A program made the translations under genes and the position numbers. A stretch of 64,000 nt of DNA from an uncultured Pelagibacteraceae bacterium (GTDB lineage: Bacteria > Pseudomonadota > Alphaproteobacteria > Pelagibacterales > Pelagibacteraceae), in assembly GCA_902582235.1 (NCBI GenBank), contig CACHQX010000004.1, forward strand, positions 53,054 to 117,053, written 5' to 3'. Of this stretch, positions 55,431 to 64,000 are shown one piece after another; position 1 is the first letter of the stretch; each line of letters starts with the position of its first letter. The notes beneath the pieces were generated by a model, which ran no database searches, was not told where the DNA came from, and saw only the letters and a list, made by a program, of their open reading frames with translations.

Positions 55431-56519
55431 TTAAAAATTAAATCCCTTATTTGCAAATTTCTCTGAAATTTTCTTTAAGAAAAAACTGTTATCTAAAGTC
55501 TCTGAAATTTTTTTGTTATCTAATATTTTAAATCTGTTTTCTTTTTCAAAAAAATTGTGGATAAAATCAATGCCATACGCAAAAAAGAAATTATTATGTT
55601 TCCTGTCTTTTTCAAAAGCTATGATAGCAGTTGATAGCTCTAAACCTAGATCAATATTCTTTTGAATTTGATCAGTTAAAGATTTTATATCTCTTACTGT
55701 CATGTTAAATCCTTGCCCTGCTAAAGGATGAACTTTATGAAGAGTGTCTCCAAAGGATAAAATATTTTTATAAGTATATTTTTTTGATAAAAAGAAATTT
55801 AACTTAAATTTATCTACATTAAAAAATTTTTTAATTTTATAAAATTTGTTATATTTTTTAACAAGCTCTTTAAATTCATTTTCATTTATATCTAGCTTAT
55901 CGGCTACCGAATAAACTAGGGAAGTTTTCGAATTAGAAATTGGTAAGAAAGCTAAGGGACCCCTTTTTGTAAAAATCTGAACTGATGTATTATTTTTTAA
56001 TTTTTGATGATCAATCACGGAAATATAGGATGTGCTTTTGTAATCTTTTTTTATGTTTTGAAAAAAGAATTTTTTGTTAATAATGTTATTTGTTTCTGAA
56101 TTAACAAAAAATTGAAAATCTTTCTTATTTAATAATTTTAAGTAATCAGAATCCTTTTTGATATTGCTTTCTTTGAAATCTTTTCTTTTCTTTAATTTTT
56201 TATAAACACTGTCAAATAAAAGGTGATTTTTCACTATAAAGAAAAGCGAATTTTTATTATCAAACTTTAAAAAAGTTTCTTTGGAATCATTTTTGTAAAG
56301 AAAAATTTTACTTATTTTTTGACTAATTTTTTCAACATCTAAGTCGTACTTTTTCAAAAACTTAATATTTTCAAGAGATAACCCAATAGTCCTGTTATAG
56401 TTAATTTTTGCTAACTTATTTTTTTTTTGATGGTACAGATGAACTGATATCCCTTTTTTAATTAAAACTTGAGATAAAATTAAGTTCGTTAAGTTTTTTC
56501 CAAATAAGCAAATTTTCAT
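55431..56519 (-). CDS. UbiH/UbiL-like FAD monooxygenase, divergent
   Basis: 362 residues from ATG 56519 (an upstream ATG at 56540 is possible). The C-terminal FAD motif SFGDTLHKVHPLAGQGFNMTVRDIKSL fits UbiH-type ubiquinone hydroxylases. The N-terminal dinucleotide motif, normally GGGPAG, reads FGKNLTN, and the middle region is unusually Lys- and Asn-rich. It may be a fast-evolving ubiquinone hydroxylase or a protein that has lost catalysis. Divergent from ftsK. Confidence 0.78.
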   Translation of the reverse strand: MKICLFGKNLTNLILSQVLIKKGISVHLYHQKKNKLAKINYNRTIGLSLENIKFLKKYDLDVEKISQKISKIFLYKNDSKETFLKFDNKNSLFFIVKNHLLFDSVYKKLKKRKDFKESNIKKDSDYLKLLNKKDFQFFVNSETNNIINKKFFFQNIKKDYKSTSYISVIDHQKLKNNTSVQIFTKRGPLAFLPISNSKTSLVYSVADKLDINENEFKELVKKYNKFYKIKKFFNVDKFKLNFFLSKKYTYKNILSFGDTLHKVHPLAGQGFNMTVRDIKSLTDQIQKNIDLGLELSTAIIAFEKDRKHNNFFFAYGIDFIHNFFEKENRFKILDNKKISETLDNSFFLKKISEKFANKGFNF

Positions 56520-56579
56520 AAATATTTTTAATTTTAACAATAAATATTAAATGATACAAAGTGATAAATTTGATTCTTT

Positions 56580-58634
56580 ATGAATTTAAAAATTAAGAAT
56601 ATCGATCTAAAAGCATTTATATTTAATCGCTTAATTGAAATTTTTGCAATTGGGCTGTTTATATTAGCAATTTTAGTGACTTTGGCAGTGGTAACTTACA
56701 CGCCTGATGATCCAAATTTTATTTTTTCTGAGGGAAAACAAGTTAAAAATTTGCTTGGAATTAATGGAAGTATAATATCAGACTTTTTTTTTCAATCGGT
56801 CGGATTAATAAGTTATTTCATTCCTATTACAATTATCTTTTCAGCAATTAATATTTTTTTTAAAAAGACGCCAAGTATAATTGTAAATAATATTTTTTTA
56901 ATAGTTTGTTATAGTTTAATCGGAACTTTCTTTTTAAGTGTTTTTTTAACATCACCCTACTTTCTTTACATTAATGGAAATGGTGGATTTGTTGGTAATT
57001 TCTTAAATGAGTCAGTTTTTTTAAAACTTGAGTTTTTGAATAATAAAATTACTTATTATTTTTCTTTAATAACTTTTATTCTCTTATTTGTATTAAGCTT
57101 AAATCCAAATTCTTATTGGATTAAAATATTTATAAGAAAGAAAAAAGGTGATCGAGTTAAAGATCAAACCTTAAGTCAGGATCCACAACTTAAAGAAAAA
57201 GAAACTGTTCAAGAAACTTTTAACCTCAGCGAGTCCATTTCTGAGCCAAAAAAAGTAGGTGCTTTTAAACTTCCATCACTTGATTTCCTCAAGATTCCAG
57301 AAAAGAAAGTTAAAAATGCAAAAGAAGAAAAAAAAGTTGATGCTGATTTTTTGGAAAAAGTATTGTTAGATTTTGGTGTGCAAGGAAAAATAACAAAAAT
57401 AAGTACGGGTCCAGTTGTTACTCTTAATGAGTTTGAACCTGCTGCGGGAGTTAAAGTCTCAAAAATCGTAAACCTCTCTGAAGATATAGCGAGAAATACA
57501 AGTTCTGAGTCTGCGAGGATTTCTACAATTCCAGGATCTAGTACTATCGGTATTGAGCTCCCAAATTCGTCTCGAGACAATGTTATGTTAAGAGAAATAA
57601 TATCTAGTCCAAAATTTAACAATAAGGATTTAAAATTACCGATAGCTCTTGGTAAAAGTATTTCTGGTCAACCATTAATTGGAGATTTAACCTCAATGCC
57701 ACATCTTTTGATTGCTGGTACCACCGGCTCTGGTAAATCTGTATGTATAAATACGATTATTCTTTCATTGCTATACAGACACAAACCAGAAATTTGTAAG
57801 TTCATTTTAATTGATCCTAAGATGTTAGAGCTTTCGACATATGAAGGAATTCCCCATCTATTATGTCCTGTGATAACTGAGGCAAAAAAAGCTGCCTCAG
57901 TTTTAGGTTGGGTAGTAAAAGAAATGGAAAATAGATACAAATTAATGACAAAGGTTGGCGTTAGAAATATTGACAGTTACAACGCTAAACACAAAATTTC
58001 TATGCCTTACATTGTAGTTATAGTAGACGAAATGTCAGATCTTATGTTGGTTGCTAGTAAGGACATTGAAAATTGTATTCAGAAACTCTCTCAAATGGCA
58101 AGGGCCGCAGGTATTCATATAATAATGGCAACGCAAAGACCAAGTGTTGATGTAATAACGGGTACTATCAAAGCAAATTTCCCAACTCGTATATCTTTTC
58201 AAGTGTCTTCAAAAATTGATAGTAGAACAATTCTCGGAGAACAAGGTGCTGAACAATTATTAGGGAAAGGGGATATGCTTTTCATGTCTTCAGCTAATCG
58301 AATTACAAGAATCCATGCGCCATTTGTTTCGGATAATGAAATTGAAAAAATAAATTCTTTTCTTAAATCACAAGGAGATCCGGAATATGTTGATGAAATT
58401 TTAAATTTATCTTCTGAAAGTCCATCTGATGATGAATCTGACAACTCAGATCAAGATGATGAGCTTTACAATAAAGCCCTTGAAATAGTCAAATCTGAGG
58501 GAAAAGCATCAACCTCCTTTTTGCAAAGAAAACTTCAAATAGGTTACAATAGGGCCGCGAGAATAATAGATATTATGGAAAGTAGAGGCATTGTCAGTAA
58601 AGCTAATCATGTTGGCAAAAGAGAATTGTTGTAA
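56580..58634 (+). CDS. ftsK: DNA translocase FtsK
   Basis: 684 residues. Four N-terminal membrane helices (about 20-175), a short linker of about 50 residues (much shorter than in E. coli), then the motor domain with Walker A GTTGSGKS at about 380-387 and IVVIVDEMSDLM, and the C-terminal gamma winged helix (TSFLQRKLQIGYNRAARIIDIME) that reads KOPS sites. It pumps DNA at the septum for dimer resolution. Coupled by one base to the LolA-like gene. Confidence 0.96.
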   Translation: MNLKIKNIDLKAFIFNRLIEIFAIGLFILAILVTLAVVTYTPDDPNFIFSEGKQVKNLLGINGSIISDFFFQSVGLISYFIPITIIFSAINIFFKKTPSIIVNNIFLIVCYSLIGTFFLSVFLTSPYFLYINGNGGFVGNFLNESVFLKLEFLNNKITYYFSLITFILLFVLSLNPNSYWIKIFIRKKKGDRVKDQTLSQDPQLKEKETVQETFNLSESISEPKKVGAFKLPSLDFLKIPEKKVKNAKEEKKVDADFLEKVLLDFGVQGKITKISTGPVVTLNEFEPAAGVKVSKIVNLSEDIARNTSSESARISTIPGSSTIGIELPNSSRDNVMLREIISSPKFNNKDLKLPIALGKSISGQPLIGDLTSMPHLLIAGTTGSGKSVCINTIILSLLYRHKPEICKFILIDPKMLELSTYEGIPHLLCPVITEAKKAASVLGWVVKEMENRYKLMTKVGVRNIDSYNAKHKISMPYIVVIVDEMSDLMLVASKDIENCIQKLSQMARAAGIHIIMATQRPSVDVITGTIKANFPTRISFQVSSKIDSRTILGEQGAEQLLGKGDMLFMSSANRITRIHAPFVSDNEIEKINSFLKSQGDPEYVDEILNLSSESPSDDESDNSDQDDELYNKALEIVKSEGKASTSFLQRKLQIGYNRAARIIDIMESRGIVSKANHVGKRELL

Positions 58635-59179
58635 TGAGAACAATTTTTCTTATTTTAATCATTTTTTTTATATTCGCTCAAAAACATGCTTACACAGAAC
58701 CTAAAATTATTAAAAAAATTTCTGAGATTGAAAATTTTACATTTGATTTTGAACAACTAATTAACGATAAAAAAGAAACTGGTAACTGTATTATTTCGTT
58801 CAATAATAAAATGATGTGCAAATACGATAAGACTGGGAAGTTAATCGTATCTAATGGAAAGACACTTTTAATCAAAAACAAAAGCTCAAATTTTGCGAAC
58901 ACTTATAAAACTGAGAATACTTACTTTAAATATTTTCTTAATAAAGAATTTTTAATCTCGAAAATTGTGGGAAATGTAGTCGAAAAAGAACAAAATTTTC
59001 TCCTATTAATTAATGATCAAAGTAATCAATTAAGTATTTTTTTTGATAAAAAAAATTACTTAATTAAAGGCTGGGAAACTATTGATTTATATGGCAACAG
59101 AGTGAGGTCCAATATTATCGTTAAAAATATTAATCAAGAGTTGTCTGATAATATTTTTAACCTTAATCTTTATAACTAG
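58634..59179 (+). CDS. lolA: LolA-like outer-membrane lipoprotein carrier
   Basis: 181 residues with a signal peptide (about 1-20) and a half-barrel-like pattern: FTFDFEQLINDKKETG, GKLIVSNGKTLLIKNK and IKGWETIDLYGNRVRSNI. Position right after ftsK is the usual one for lolA. It is diverged, so the call rests on context plus pattern. It ferries lipoproteins across the periplasm. Confidence 0.82.
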   Translation: MRTIFLILIIFFIFAQKHAYTEPKIIKKISEIENFTFDFEQLINDKKETGNCIISFNNKMMCKYDKTGKLIVSNGKTLLIKNKSSNFANTYKTENTYFKYFLNKEFLISKIVGNVVEKEQNFLLLINDQSNQLSIFFDKKNYLIKGWETIDLYGNRVRSNIIVKNINQELSDNIFNLNLYN

Positions 59180-59685
59180 TTAGCTCTGATATTAAGGTTT
59201 TCCTCTTTAAAAATTTTCATCCCTCTTGCTAAATAATTTTTTATCGCATTAGGATGATCTAGTGTACAAGTATGAACCCACATTCTTTTAATTTTTTTTT
59301 CAAAGGATTTTAAAATTGCAGTTGTTAAAGCATAACCACCAACTCCTTTGCCAAAATAATCTTCAAACAAACCTAAGTATGCAAGTTCTGTCTCATTTTT
59401 TTCTGGATGATGTATAAGTTCAAAATATCCAACTAAATCTTTACCATTCTTTATTACGTAGGTTTCTAGATTTTTATTTGAGACATAATTGGACCACTGA
59501 AGATCTGTCCAAATCAATCTATCAGTCCATCGATATTTCTTACCAATTTGTTTATAGAAAAACTTGTTCAGTTGGAAATCTGGTTTTGTTTTTTCCACGG
59601 AATAATTATCTTCTGGCTTATCTTTTTTAATTAGATCATTAATATTTTTTAATTCTAAAAAATTTCTTTTTACACTAATTATCAT
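59176..59685 (-). CDS. GNAT family N-acetyltransferase
   Basis: 169 residues. The acetyl-CoA loop reads LFEDYFGKGVGGYALTTAIL near residue 107-126, followed by WVHTCTLDHPNAIKNYLARGMKI. Substrate unknown. Four-base overlaps join it to the HIT gene upstream and the LolA-like gene convergently. Confidence 0.88.
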   Translation of the reverse strand: MIISVKRNFLELKNINDLIKKDKPEDNYSVEKTKPDFQLNKFFYKQIGKKYRWTDRLIWTDLQWSNYVSNKNLETYVIKNGKDLVGYFELIHHPEKNETELAYLGLFEDYFGKGVGGYALTTAILKSFEKKIKRMWVHTCTLDHPNAIKNYLARGMKIFKEENLNIRAN

Positions 59686-60047
59686 TGAACCATTCTCCCT
59701 ACTTTTTCACCACCAAACAAATGAAAATGTAAATGCGGCACTTCTTGGCCACCATTATCTCCTACGTTTGATAAAGTTCTAAATCCTTCATTATCGATGC
59801 TCGATATACCAATCTTTTTTGCAACAGTTGAAATTCCTTTCATAAGTCCAACTATTTCGTCTGAACTTGCTTTAGAAGTAAAATCCTCTAAATTTACATA
59901 TTTGCCTTTTGGAATTACCAAAGCATGAACTTTTTTTTGTGGATTTATATCATGAAAAGATAAAACAAATTCGTCCTCATAGATTTTTTTGCATGGTATC
60001 TCGCCTCTCAGGATTTTTGCAAAAATGTTATTGTCGTCGTAGCTCAT
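59682..60047 (-). CDS. hinT: HIT family purine nucleoside phosphoramidase
   Basis: 121 residues. FAKILRGEIPCKKIYEDE at the start and the histidine triad HLHFHLFGG near the end. HinT-type enzymes hydrolyse adenosine phosphoramidates. It overlaps hisE by four bases, as in other alphaproteobacterial his clusters. Confidence 0.94.
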   Translation of the reverse strand: MSYDDNNIFAKILRGEIPCKKIYEDEFVLSFHDINPQKKVHALVIPKGKYVNLEDFTSKASSDEIVGLMKGISTVAKKIGISSIDNEGFRTLSNVGDNGGQEVPHLHFHLFGGEKVGRMVQ

Positions 60048-60316
60048 TTTTTTCTTTTATCTAGTTCTTTCATAACATCTTCAATTTTGACGTTATTTGC
60101 TTCGAGATATACAATCAGATGATACAATACATCGGCTGTCTCATGAACTTTATTTGTATTATTTTCCACAGCCTCAATTAATTCTTTAACTTCCTCTTTG
60201 ACCTTTTCTACTGACAATTCTTTGTTAGCTAATAATTTATTTGTATAAGATTCACTTTGAGGTTTAGTCTTCCTTTCTCTTACCATTAAAATTATATCTT
60301 CCAGAGTTTTTAGCAT
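60044..60316 (-). CDS. hisE: Phosphoribosyl-ATP pyrophosphatase
   Basis: 90 residues. The MazG-like fold has KVKEEVKELIEAVEN and HETADVLYHLIVYLEANN, which carry the metal-binding acidic residues. It is not fused to HisI. Second step of histidine synthesis. One base after hisF. Confidence 0.94.
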   Translation of the reverse strand: MLKTLEDIILMVRERKTKPQSESYTNKLLANKELSVEKVKEEVKELIEAVENNTNKVHETADVLYHLIVYLEANNVKIEDVMKELDKRKK

Positions 60317-60317
60317 G

Positions 60318-61073
60318 TTAAGTTCTAACAGGAATTCCTTTAGACTCCAAATATTGCTTTGCTTCTTTCACAGAGTATTTCCCATAATGAAATATTGATG
60401 CTGCAAGAACTGCGCTAGCTTTACCTGATTTAATACCCTCTACTAAGTGATCAAGATTTCCAACGCCACCAGATGCAATTAAAGGAATATTTACCTTGGA
60501 AGATATTTTAGACATTAACTCAATGTCGTAACCAACCTGCGTTCCATCTCTATCCATCGAGGTAACTAAAAGCTCACCAGCTCCACTATCTTCCATTTTT
60601 TTTGCATATTCTAACGCATCAATTCTACTATTATTTCTTCCCCCATGAGTGAAAACTTCCCACTTATCTCCATTTTTTTTAGCATCTATTGCAACAACAA
60701 TACATTGTGAACCAAATTTTTTAGAACTATCGACTACGACTTTGGAATTTTCTACTGCAGCAGTATTAATTGAAACTTTATCAGCACCGCAGTTTAATAA
60801 TTTATTTATATCATCAACGCTTCTTACTCCACCACCTACTGTTAAAGGCACAAAACATTTCTTTGATGTCTTCTCAACAACCTCATAAATTGTATCTCTA
60901 TTCTCGTTTGAAGCTGTAATATCCAAGAAACAAATTTCATCTGCTCCACCATCACTGTAAATTTTTGCTTGTTCAACAGGATCTCCGGCATCTTTTAGAT
61001 CAACAAAGTTAATACCTTTAACAACACGACCATTTTTGACATCTAAACAAGGTATAATTCTATTTTTAAGCAT
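60318..61073 (-). CDS. hisF: Imidazole glycerol phosphate synthase cyclase subunit
   Basis: 251 residues, TIM barrel. [14 protein letters not shown] carries the first catalytic Asp, [11 protein letters not shown] and [15 protein letters not shown] the phosphate sites and second Asp. Works with HisH. The start overlaps the hisA end by eight bases. Confidence 0.97.
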   Translation of the reverse strand: MLKNRIIPCLDVKNGRVVKGINFVDLKDAGDPVEQAKIYSDGGADEICFLDITASNENRDTIYEVVEKTSKKCFVPLTVGGGVRSVDDINKLLNCGADKVSINTAAVENSKVVVDSSKKFGSQCIVVAIDAKKNGDKWEVFTHGGRNNSRIDALEYAKKMEDSGAGELLVTSMDRDGTQVGYDIELMSKISSKVNIPLIASGGVGNLDHLVEGIKSGKASAVLAASIFHYGKYSVKEAKQYLESKGIPVRT

Positions 61074-61782
61074 CTTCTTTAACCAGCTCCTCTAGTTTAA
61101 TATCACCATCGTATATTGCTTTGCCTACTATAACACCTTCAATATTTTTTAATGTCTTAGCTTTTTTGATATCCTCTATTGAGGATACTCCACCAGAAAT
61201 TATTACAGGGCAATTTGAAATCTCAGCAACCTTTAATGTTTCCTCAAAATTTGGACTTTCTTTTGTTCCATCCCTATTAATATCAGTAAAAATTAATCTA
61301 CTAATACCGTAGTCATTTACCTCGGTTAAAAAATCTAAAGTTGATATGCCTGAACTTTCTTTCCAGCCTGATAAAGAGAGTTTTCCATCTTTTGCGTCCA
61401 AACCCAATGCAATTTTTTTTGGAAATTTCTTACAAGCTTTTTTCAAAAAGTTTTTATCTTTAATAGCCGCACTTCCTAAGATTACTTTATCTACACCTAT
61501 ATCAGCATATTCTTGAATACTATCAAAATCTCTCACACCTCCGCCTACCTCTACTTTGAAATCAAATTTACTTACTATCTCCTTAATAATATCAAGATTA
61601 ACTGTTTCTCCCGCTAAGGCACCATCAAGATCAACAATGTGCAAATTTTTAAATCCTTTATCAATAAATTGTGCTGCCTGATCGACTGGTGACATTTGAT
61701 ATTCTGTCTTTTGACTAAAATCACCTTTAATTAATCTTACACACTTTTCATCTTTAATATCAATTGCTGGAAATATCTTCAT
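61066..61782 (-). CDS. hisA: Phosphoribosylformimino-5-aminoimidazole carboxamide ribotide isomerase
   Basis: 238 residues, TIM barrel homologous to His[32 protein letters not shown] and [14 protein letters not shown] are the signature blocks. It directly follows hisH. Confidence 0.97.
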   Translation of the reverse strand: MKIFPAIDIKDEKCVRLIKGDFSQKTEYQMSPVDQAAQFIDKGFKNLHIVDLDGALAGETVNLDIIKEIVSKFDFKVEVGGGVRDFDSIQEYADIGVDKVILGSAAIKDKNFLKKACKKFPKKIALGLDAKDGKLSLSGWKESSGISTLDFLTEVNDYGISRLIFTDINRDGTKESPNFEETLKVAEISNCPVIISGGVSSIEDIKKAKTLKNIEGVIVGKAIYDGDIKLEELVKEDA

Positions 61783-62409
61783 TTATAAATTTATAAAGTT
61801 GTTGATTATTTTTAATCCAGTTTTATCGCTTTTTTCTGGATGGAATTGGGTGCCAAAAATATTTTCTTTTTCGACTGCACAAACATGATTTGATGAATAA
61901 TCGGTTGTTGCTAAGATAGAATTTTTGTCGGTTGGGACAAACTCATAACTGTGAACAAAGTACATGTGTGACTTATCTTTTATATCTTTAAAAATTTTAC
62001 TTTCTTTAACTATATTTATTTGGTTCCAGCCTATGTGAGGGAGCTTATACTTGCCCTTTTTATTATCAATTTTTGTCACTTTACCAGGTATCCAACCTAA
62101 TCCCTTTGTCTCTGACTCTTCATATCCAACATCAGCGAACATTTGTAATCCAACACATATTCCAAGAAGAGGTTTTTTTTTATTCATTACAAAATCATTT
62201 AGGCAATCCACAAGTCCATTAATAGATTGCAGTGCATCCACACAACTTTTGAATGATCCCTGTCCTGGCAAAACAACTTTGTCAGTAGATTTAATTTTCC
62301 CTAGATCAGAAGTTACCTCAATTTTAACTTTATTTTTAGCTACCTCTTTAAATGAATTAATAACAGAGCTTATGTTCCCTGATTTGTAATCAACAATTGT
62401 TACGTTCAT
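61783..62409 (-). CDS. hisH: Imidazole glycerol phosphate synthase glutaminase subunit
   Basis: 208 residues, class I glutamine amidotransferase. Nucleophile Cys in LLGICVGLQMF, His and Glu in GTQFHPEKS. It passes ammonia to HisF. Confidence 0.97.
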   Translation of the reverse strand: MNVTIVDYKSGNISSVINSFKEVAKNKVKIEVTSDLGKIKSTDKVVLPGQGSFKSCVDALQSINGLVDCLNDFVMNKKKPLLGICVGLQMFADVGYEESETKGLGWIPGKVTKIDNKKGKYKLPHIGWNQINIVKESKIFKDIKDKSHMYFVHSYEFVPTDKNSILATTDYSSNHVCAVEKENIFGTQFHPEKSDKTGLKIINNFINL

Positions 62410-62415
62410 TTATAT

Positions 62416-63006
62416 TTATAAAGAGCCTTTAGTAGATGGCACGACTTTTTTATTTTTTGGATCTATTTCTAATGCAGCTCTAAGTGATCTTGCTAAACCT
62501 TTAAAACACGACTCTACTTTGTGGTGACTATTATCGCCATATAAATTTTCAATATGTAGTGTAATTCCTGCAGATTGTGAAAAGGCTTGAAACCATTCTT
62601 TGAATAGTTCCGTATCCATTTCCCCAAGTTTTTCCACTTTTAAATCTACTTTCCAAATTAAATATGGCCTGTTTGAAACGTCTAATGCAACTCTAGTTAA
62701 AGTTTCATCCATTGGTATCATTGCGTGAGCATATCTTTTAATTCCAATGAATTTTTTTGATGCTTTTTTAAGACATTCACCAATAGCAATACCAGTATCT
62801 TCTGTTGTGTGATGGAGATCTATGTGTGTATCTCCTTTTGCTTTAACCTTTAAATCAATTGATGAATGTTTAGAAAGTTGTTCAAGCATATGATCAAGAA
62901 AACCTATTCCAGTATCGATTTTGTATTGACCTTTACCGTCAATATTTAATTCAACGTCAATTTTTGTTTCTTTTGTTTTTCTTGTTATTGATGCTTTTCG
63001 CTTCAT
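62416..63006 (-). CDS. hisB: Imidazoleglycerol-phosphate dehydratase
   Basis: 196 residues, dehydratase only, without the phosphatase domain of enteric His[30 protein letters not shown] and [15 protein letters not shown] are the manganese-binding His motifs. First gene of the hisB-H-A-F-E-hinT run, divergent from hslVU across 89 bases. Confidence 0.97.
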   Translation of the reverse strand: MKRKASITRKTKETKIDVELNIDGKGQYKIDTGIGFLDHMLEQLSKHSSIDLKVKAKGDTHIDLHHTTEDTGIAIGECLKKASKKFIGIKRYAHAMIPMDETLTRVALDVSNRPYLIWKVDLKVEKLGEMDTELFKEWFQAFSQSAGITLHIENLYGDNSHHKVESCFKGLARSLRAALEIDPKNKKVVPSTKGSL

Positions 63007-63095
63007 ATATACCTACGTATATCTATATTATTTAGTCATATCAACAAAACTAATTTGCCACTTGAAGAATAGAAATTCATATCCATCTATACCTC

Positions 63096-63611
63096 ATGAC
63101 AACAATTGTATTAGTAAGAAAAAAAAATGACGTAGTTGTGGCAAGTGATGGCCAGGTCAGTATGGGAAATACGGTAATTAAAAGCAATGCGAACAAAGTT
63201 CGTAAAATTGAGAAACGAAATGTGATTGCAGGTTTTGCTGGTTCAACAGCAGATGCGTTAACTCTTTTTGAGAGACTAGAAGCTAAACTTGAAAAACATG
63301 CTGGAAATTTAACCCGTGCCGCAGTCGAACTTGCTAAAGATTGGAGAACCGATAAATATTTAAGGAGACTTGAAGCATTAATGGCAATTGGTGATAAAGA
63401 AAAAAGTTTTATTATTTCAGGAACCGGAGACGTTTTAGAACCTGAAGGAGATGTTATTGGAATTGGATCAGGTGGAAACTACGCTCTTGCAGCTGCAAAG
63501 GTTTTAATGGATACAGAATTGAATGCTGAAGAAGTGGCGAAAAAAGCAATTAAAGTTGCAGCTGATATTTGTGTATTTACAAATGATAATATTAGAATTG
63601 AGAAAATATAA
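63096..63611 (+). CDS. hslV: ATP-dependent protease subunit HslV
   Basis: 171 residues. The start at MTTIVLV places the catalytic threonine at position 2 after Met removal. [16 protein letters not shown] and [15 protein letters not shown] are typical. It forms the double-hexamer protease core with HslU. The stop overlaps the hslU start by one base. Confidence 0.97.
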   Translation: MTTIVLVRKKNDVVVASDGQVSMGNTVIKSNANKVRKIEKRNVIAGFAGSTADALTLFERLEAKLEKHAGNLTRAAVELAKDWRTDKYLRRLEALMAIGDKEKSFIISGTGDVLEPEGDVIGIGSGGNYALAAAKVLMDTELNAEEVAKKAIKVAADICVFTNDNIRIEKI

Positions 63612-64000
63612 TGGAAAAATCAAATATTAAATCATTTCCAAAAAAAAATTCTGAGGAAAAGAAGAATCACATAGATTCTCTTTCGCCAAGAGAAATTGTA
63701 TCTGAGTTAGACAGATACGTTGTAGGGCAAAACAAAGCCAAAAGAGCTGTTGCTATTGCTCTTAGAAATAGATGGAGAAGACAAGCTTTAAAAGGCGAAA
63801 TGAGAGATGAAGTTTTGCCTAAAAATATATTAATGATTGGGCCAACTGGGGTCGGTAAAACTGAGATATCAAGAAGGCTATCTAAATTAGCAGAAGCCCC
63901 TTTTGTAAAAGTTGAAGCCACAAGATTTACAGAGGTCGGTTATGTTGGAAGAGACGTAGAACAAATCATTAGAGACTTGCTTGAAATTGCTATTGCAATG
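63611..64000 (+). CDS. hslU: ATP-dependent protease ATPase subunit HslU (3' end outside window)
   Basis: The first 130 codons. About 25 extra polar residues precede the usual start, [32 protein letters not shown] and the Walker A GPTGVGKT (77-84) follow, then [20 protein letters not shown]. It unfolds substrates for HslV. Confidence 0.96.
   Translation, partial: MEKSNIKSFPKKNSEEKKNHIDSLSPREIVSELDRYVVGQNKAKRAVAIALRNRWRRQALKGEMRDEVLPKNILMIGPTGVGKTEISRRLSKLAEAPFVKVEATRFTEVGYVGRDVEQIIRDLLEIAIAM

Noticed and set aside
63667-63921. Minus-strand 84-codon frame
   Set aside because: Antisense to the well-supported start of hslU.

Overview
The window is a very AT-rich, tightly packed chromosomal segment. 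Almost no spacer exceeds 160 bases, and many genes overlap by 1-10 bases at TAATG, ATGA or ATGAATAA junctions. Gene content and order fit an alphaproteobacterium of the SAR11 / Pelagibacter type. The signs are adjacent DmdB- and DmdC-like genes, a hisB-hisH-hisA-hisF-hisE run divergent from hslVU, tsaD divergent from hemC-hemD, a DUF2794 gene, TRAP uptake systems and light-related photolyase genes. No insertion sequence, prophage, integrase or CRISPR array was seen. This assignment is inferred from content, not from a database search.

Layout. 1-9363 (minus): ffh, rpsP, trmD, rplS, leuC, leuD, leuB (frameshifted as given), a DmdC-like dehydrogenase and a partial DmdB-like ligase. ffh has a GC-rich, foldable leader (9364-9470). 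9521-11259 (plus): dapF and ftsY. 11251-22501 (minus): hydrolase, DMT exporter, a 59-residue membrane protein, amidase, a three-part TRAP transporter, then a 2-hydroxyacid module (NAD reductase, FAD and FMN dehydrogenases, aminotransferase). 22511-27139 (minus): a PagL-like outer-membrane protein and cytochrome c maturation genes ccmH, G, F, E, D, C. 27302-33281: hspQ, yciB, DUF2794, a BI-1 protein, aldo/keto reductase, an IalB-like protein, argG and an FAD-only photolyase-like protein. 33274-37198 (minus): DUF2256, DUF393, a polytopic protein, a family-2 glycosyltransferase and a PhrB-type photolyase.

37227-43489: SDR, a TPR/OGT-like protein, folD, yggT, mscS, hemD, hemC. 43540-49957: tsaD, an EVE protein, acetyl-CoA synthetase, a conserved unknown and a two-gene sodium/solute symporter ending at a strong terminator. 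50009-59179: a YggT-like protein, rpe, heparinase-like, purH, phhB, tRNA-Gly(GCC), a Lon N-domain protein, a UbiH-like hydroxylase, ftsK and a LolA-like gene. 59176-64000: GNAT, HIT, the his genes, hslV and the start of hslU.

Together the genes describe an oligotrophic heterotroph. It takes up small organic acids by TRAP and sodium symport, activates acetate and oxidises D- and L-2-hydroxyacids. It probably uses demethylated DMSP carbon, makes its own leucine, histidine, purines and heme, matures c-type cytochromes, and repairs UV damage with light. The items most worth a second look are the ffh leader RNA, the A8-tract frameshift in leuB, the repeat tails on two ribosomal proteins, the lysine-rich tail on Acs, an EF-hand-like loop in the symporter, and the photolyase/DUF2256/DUF393 cluster.
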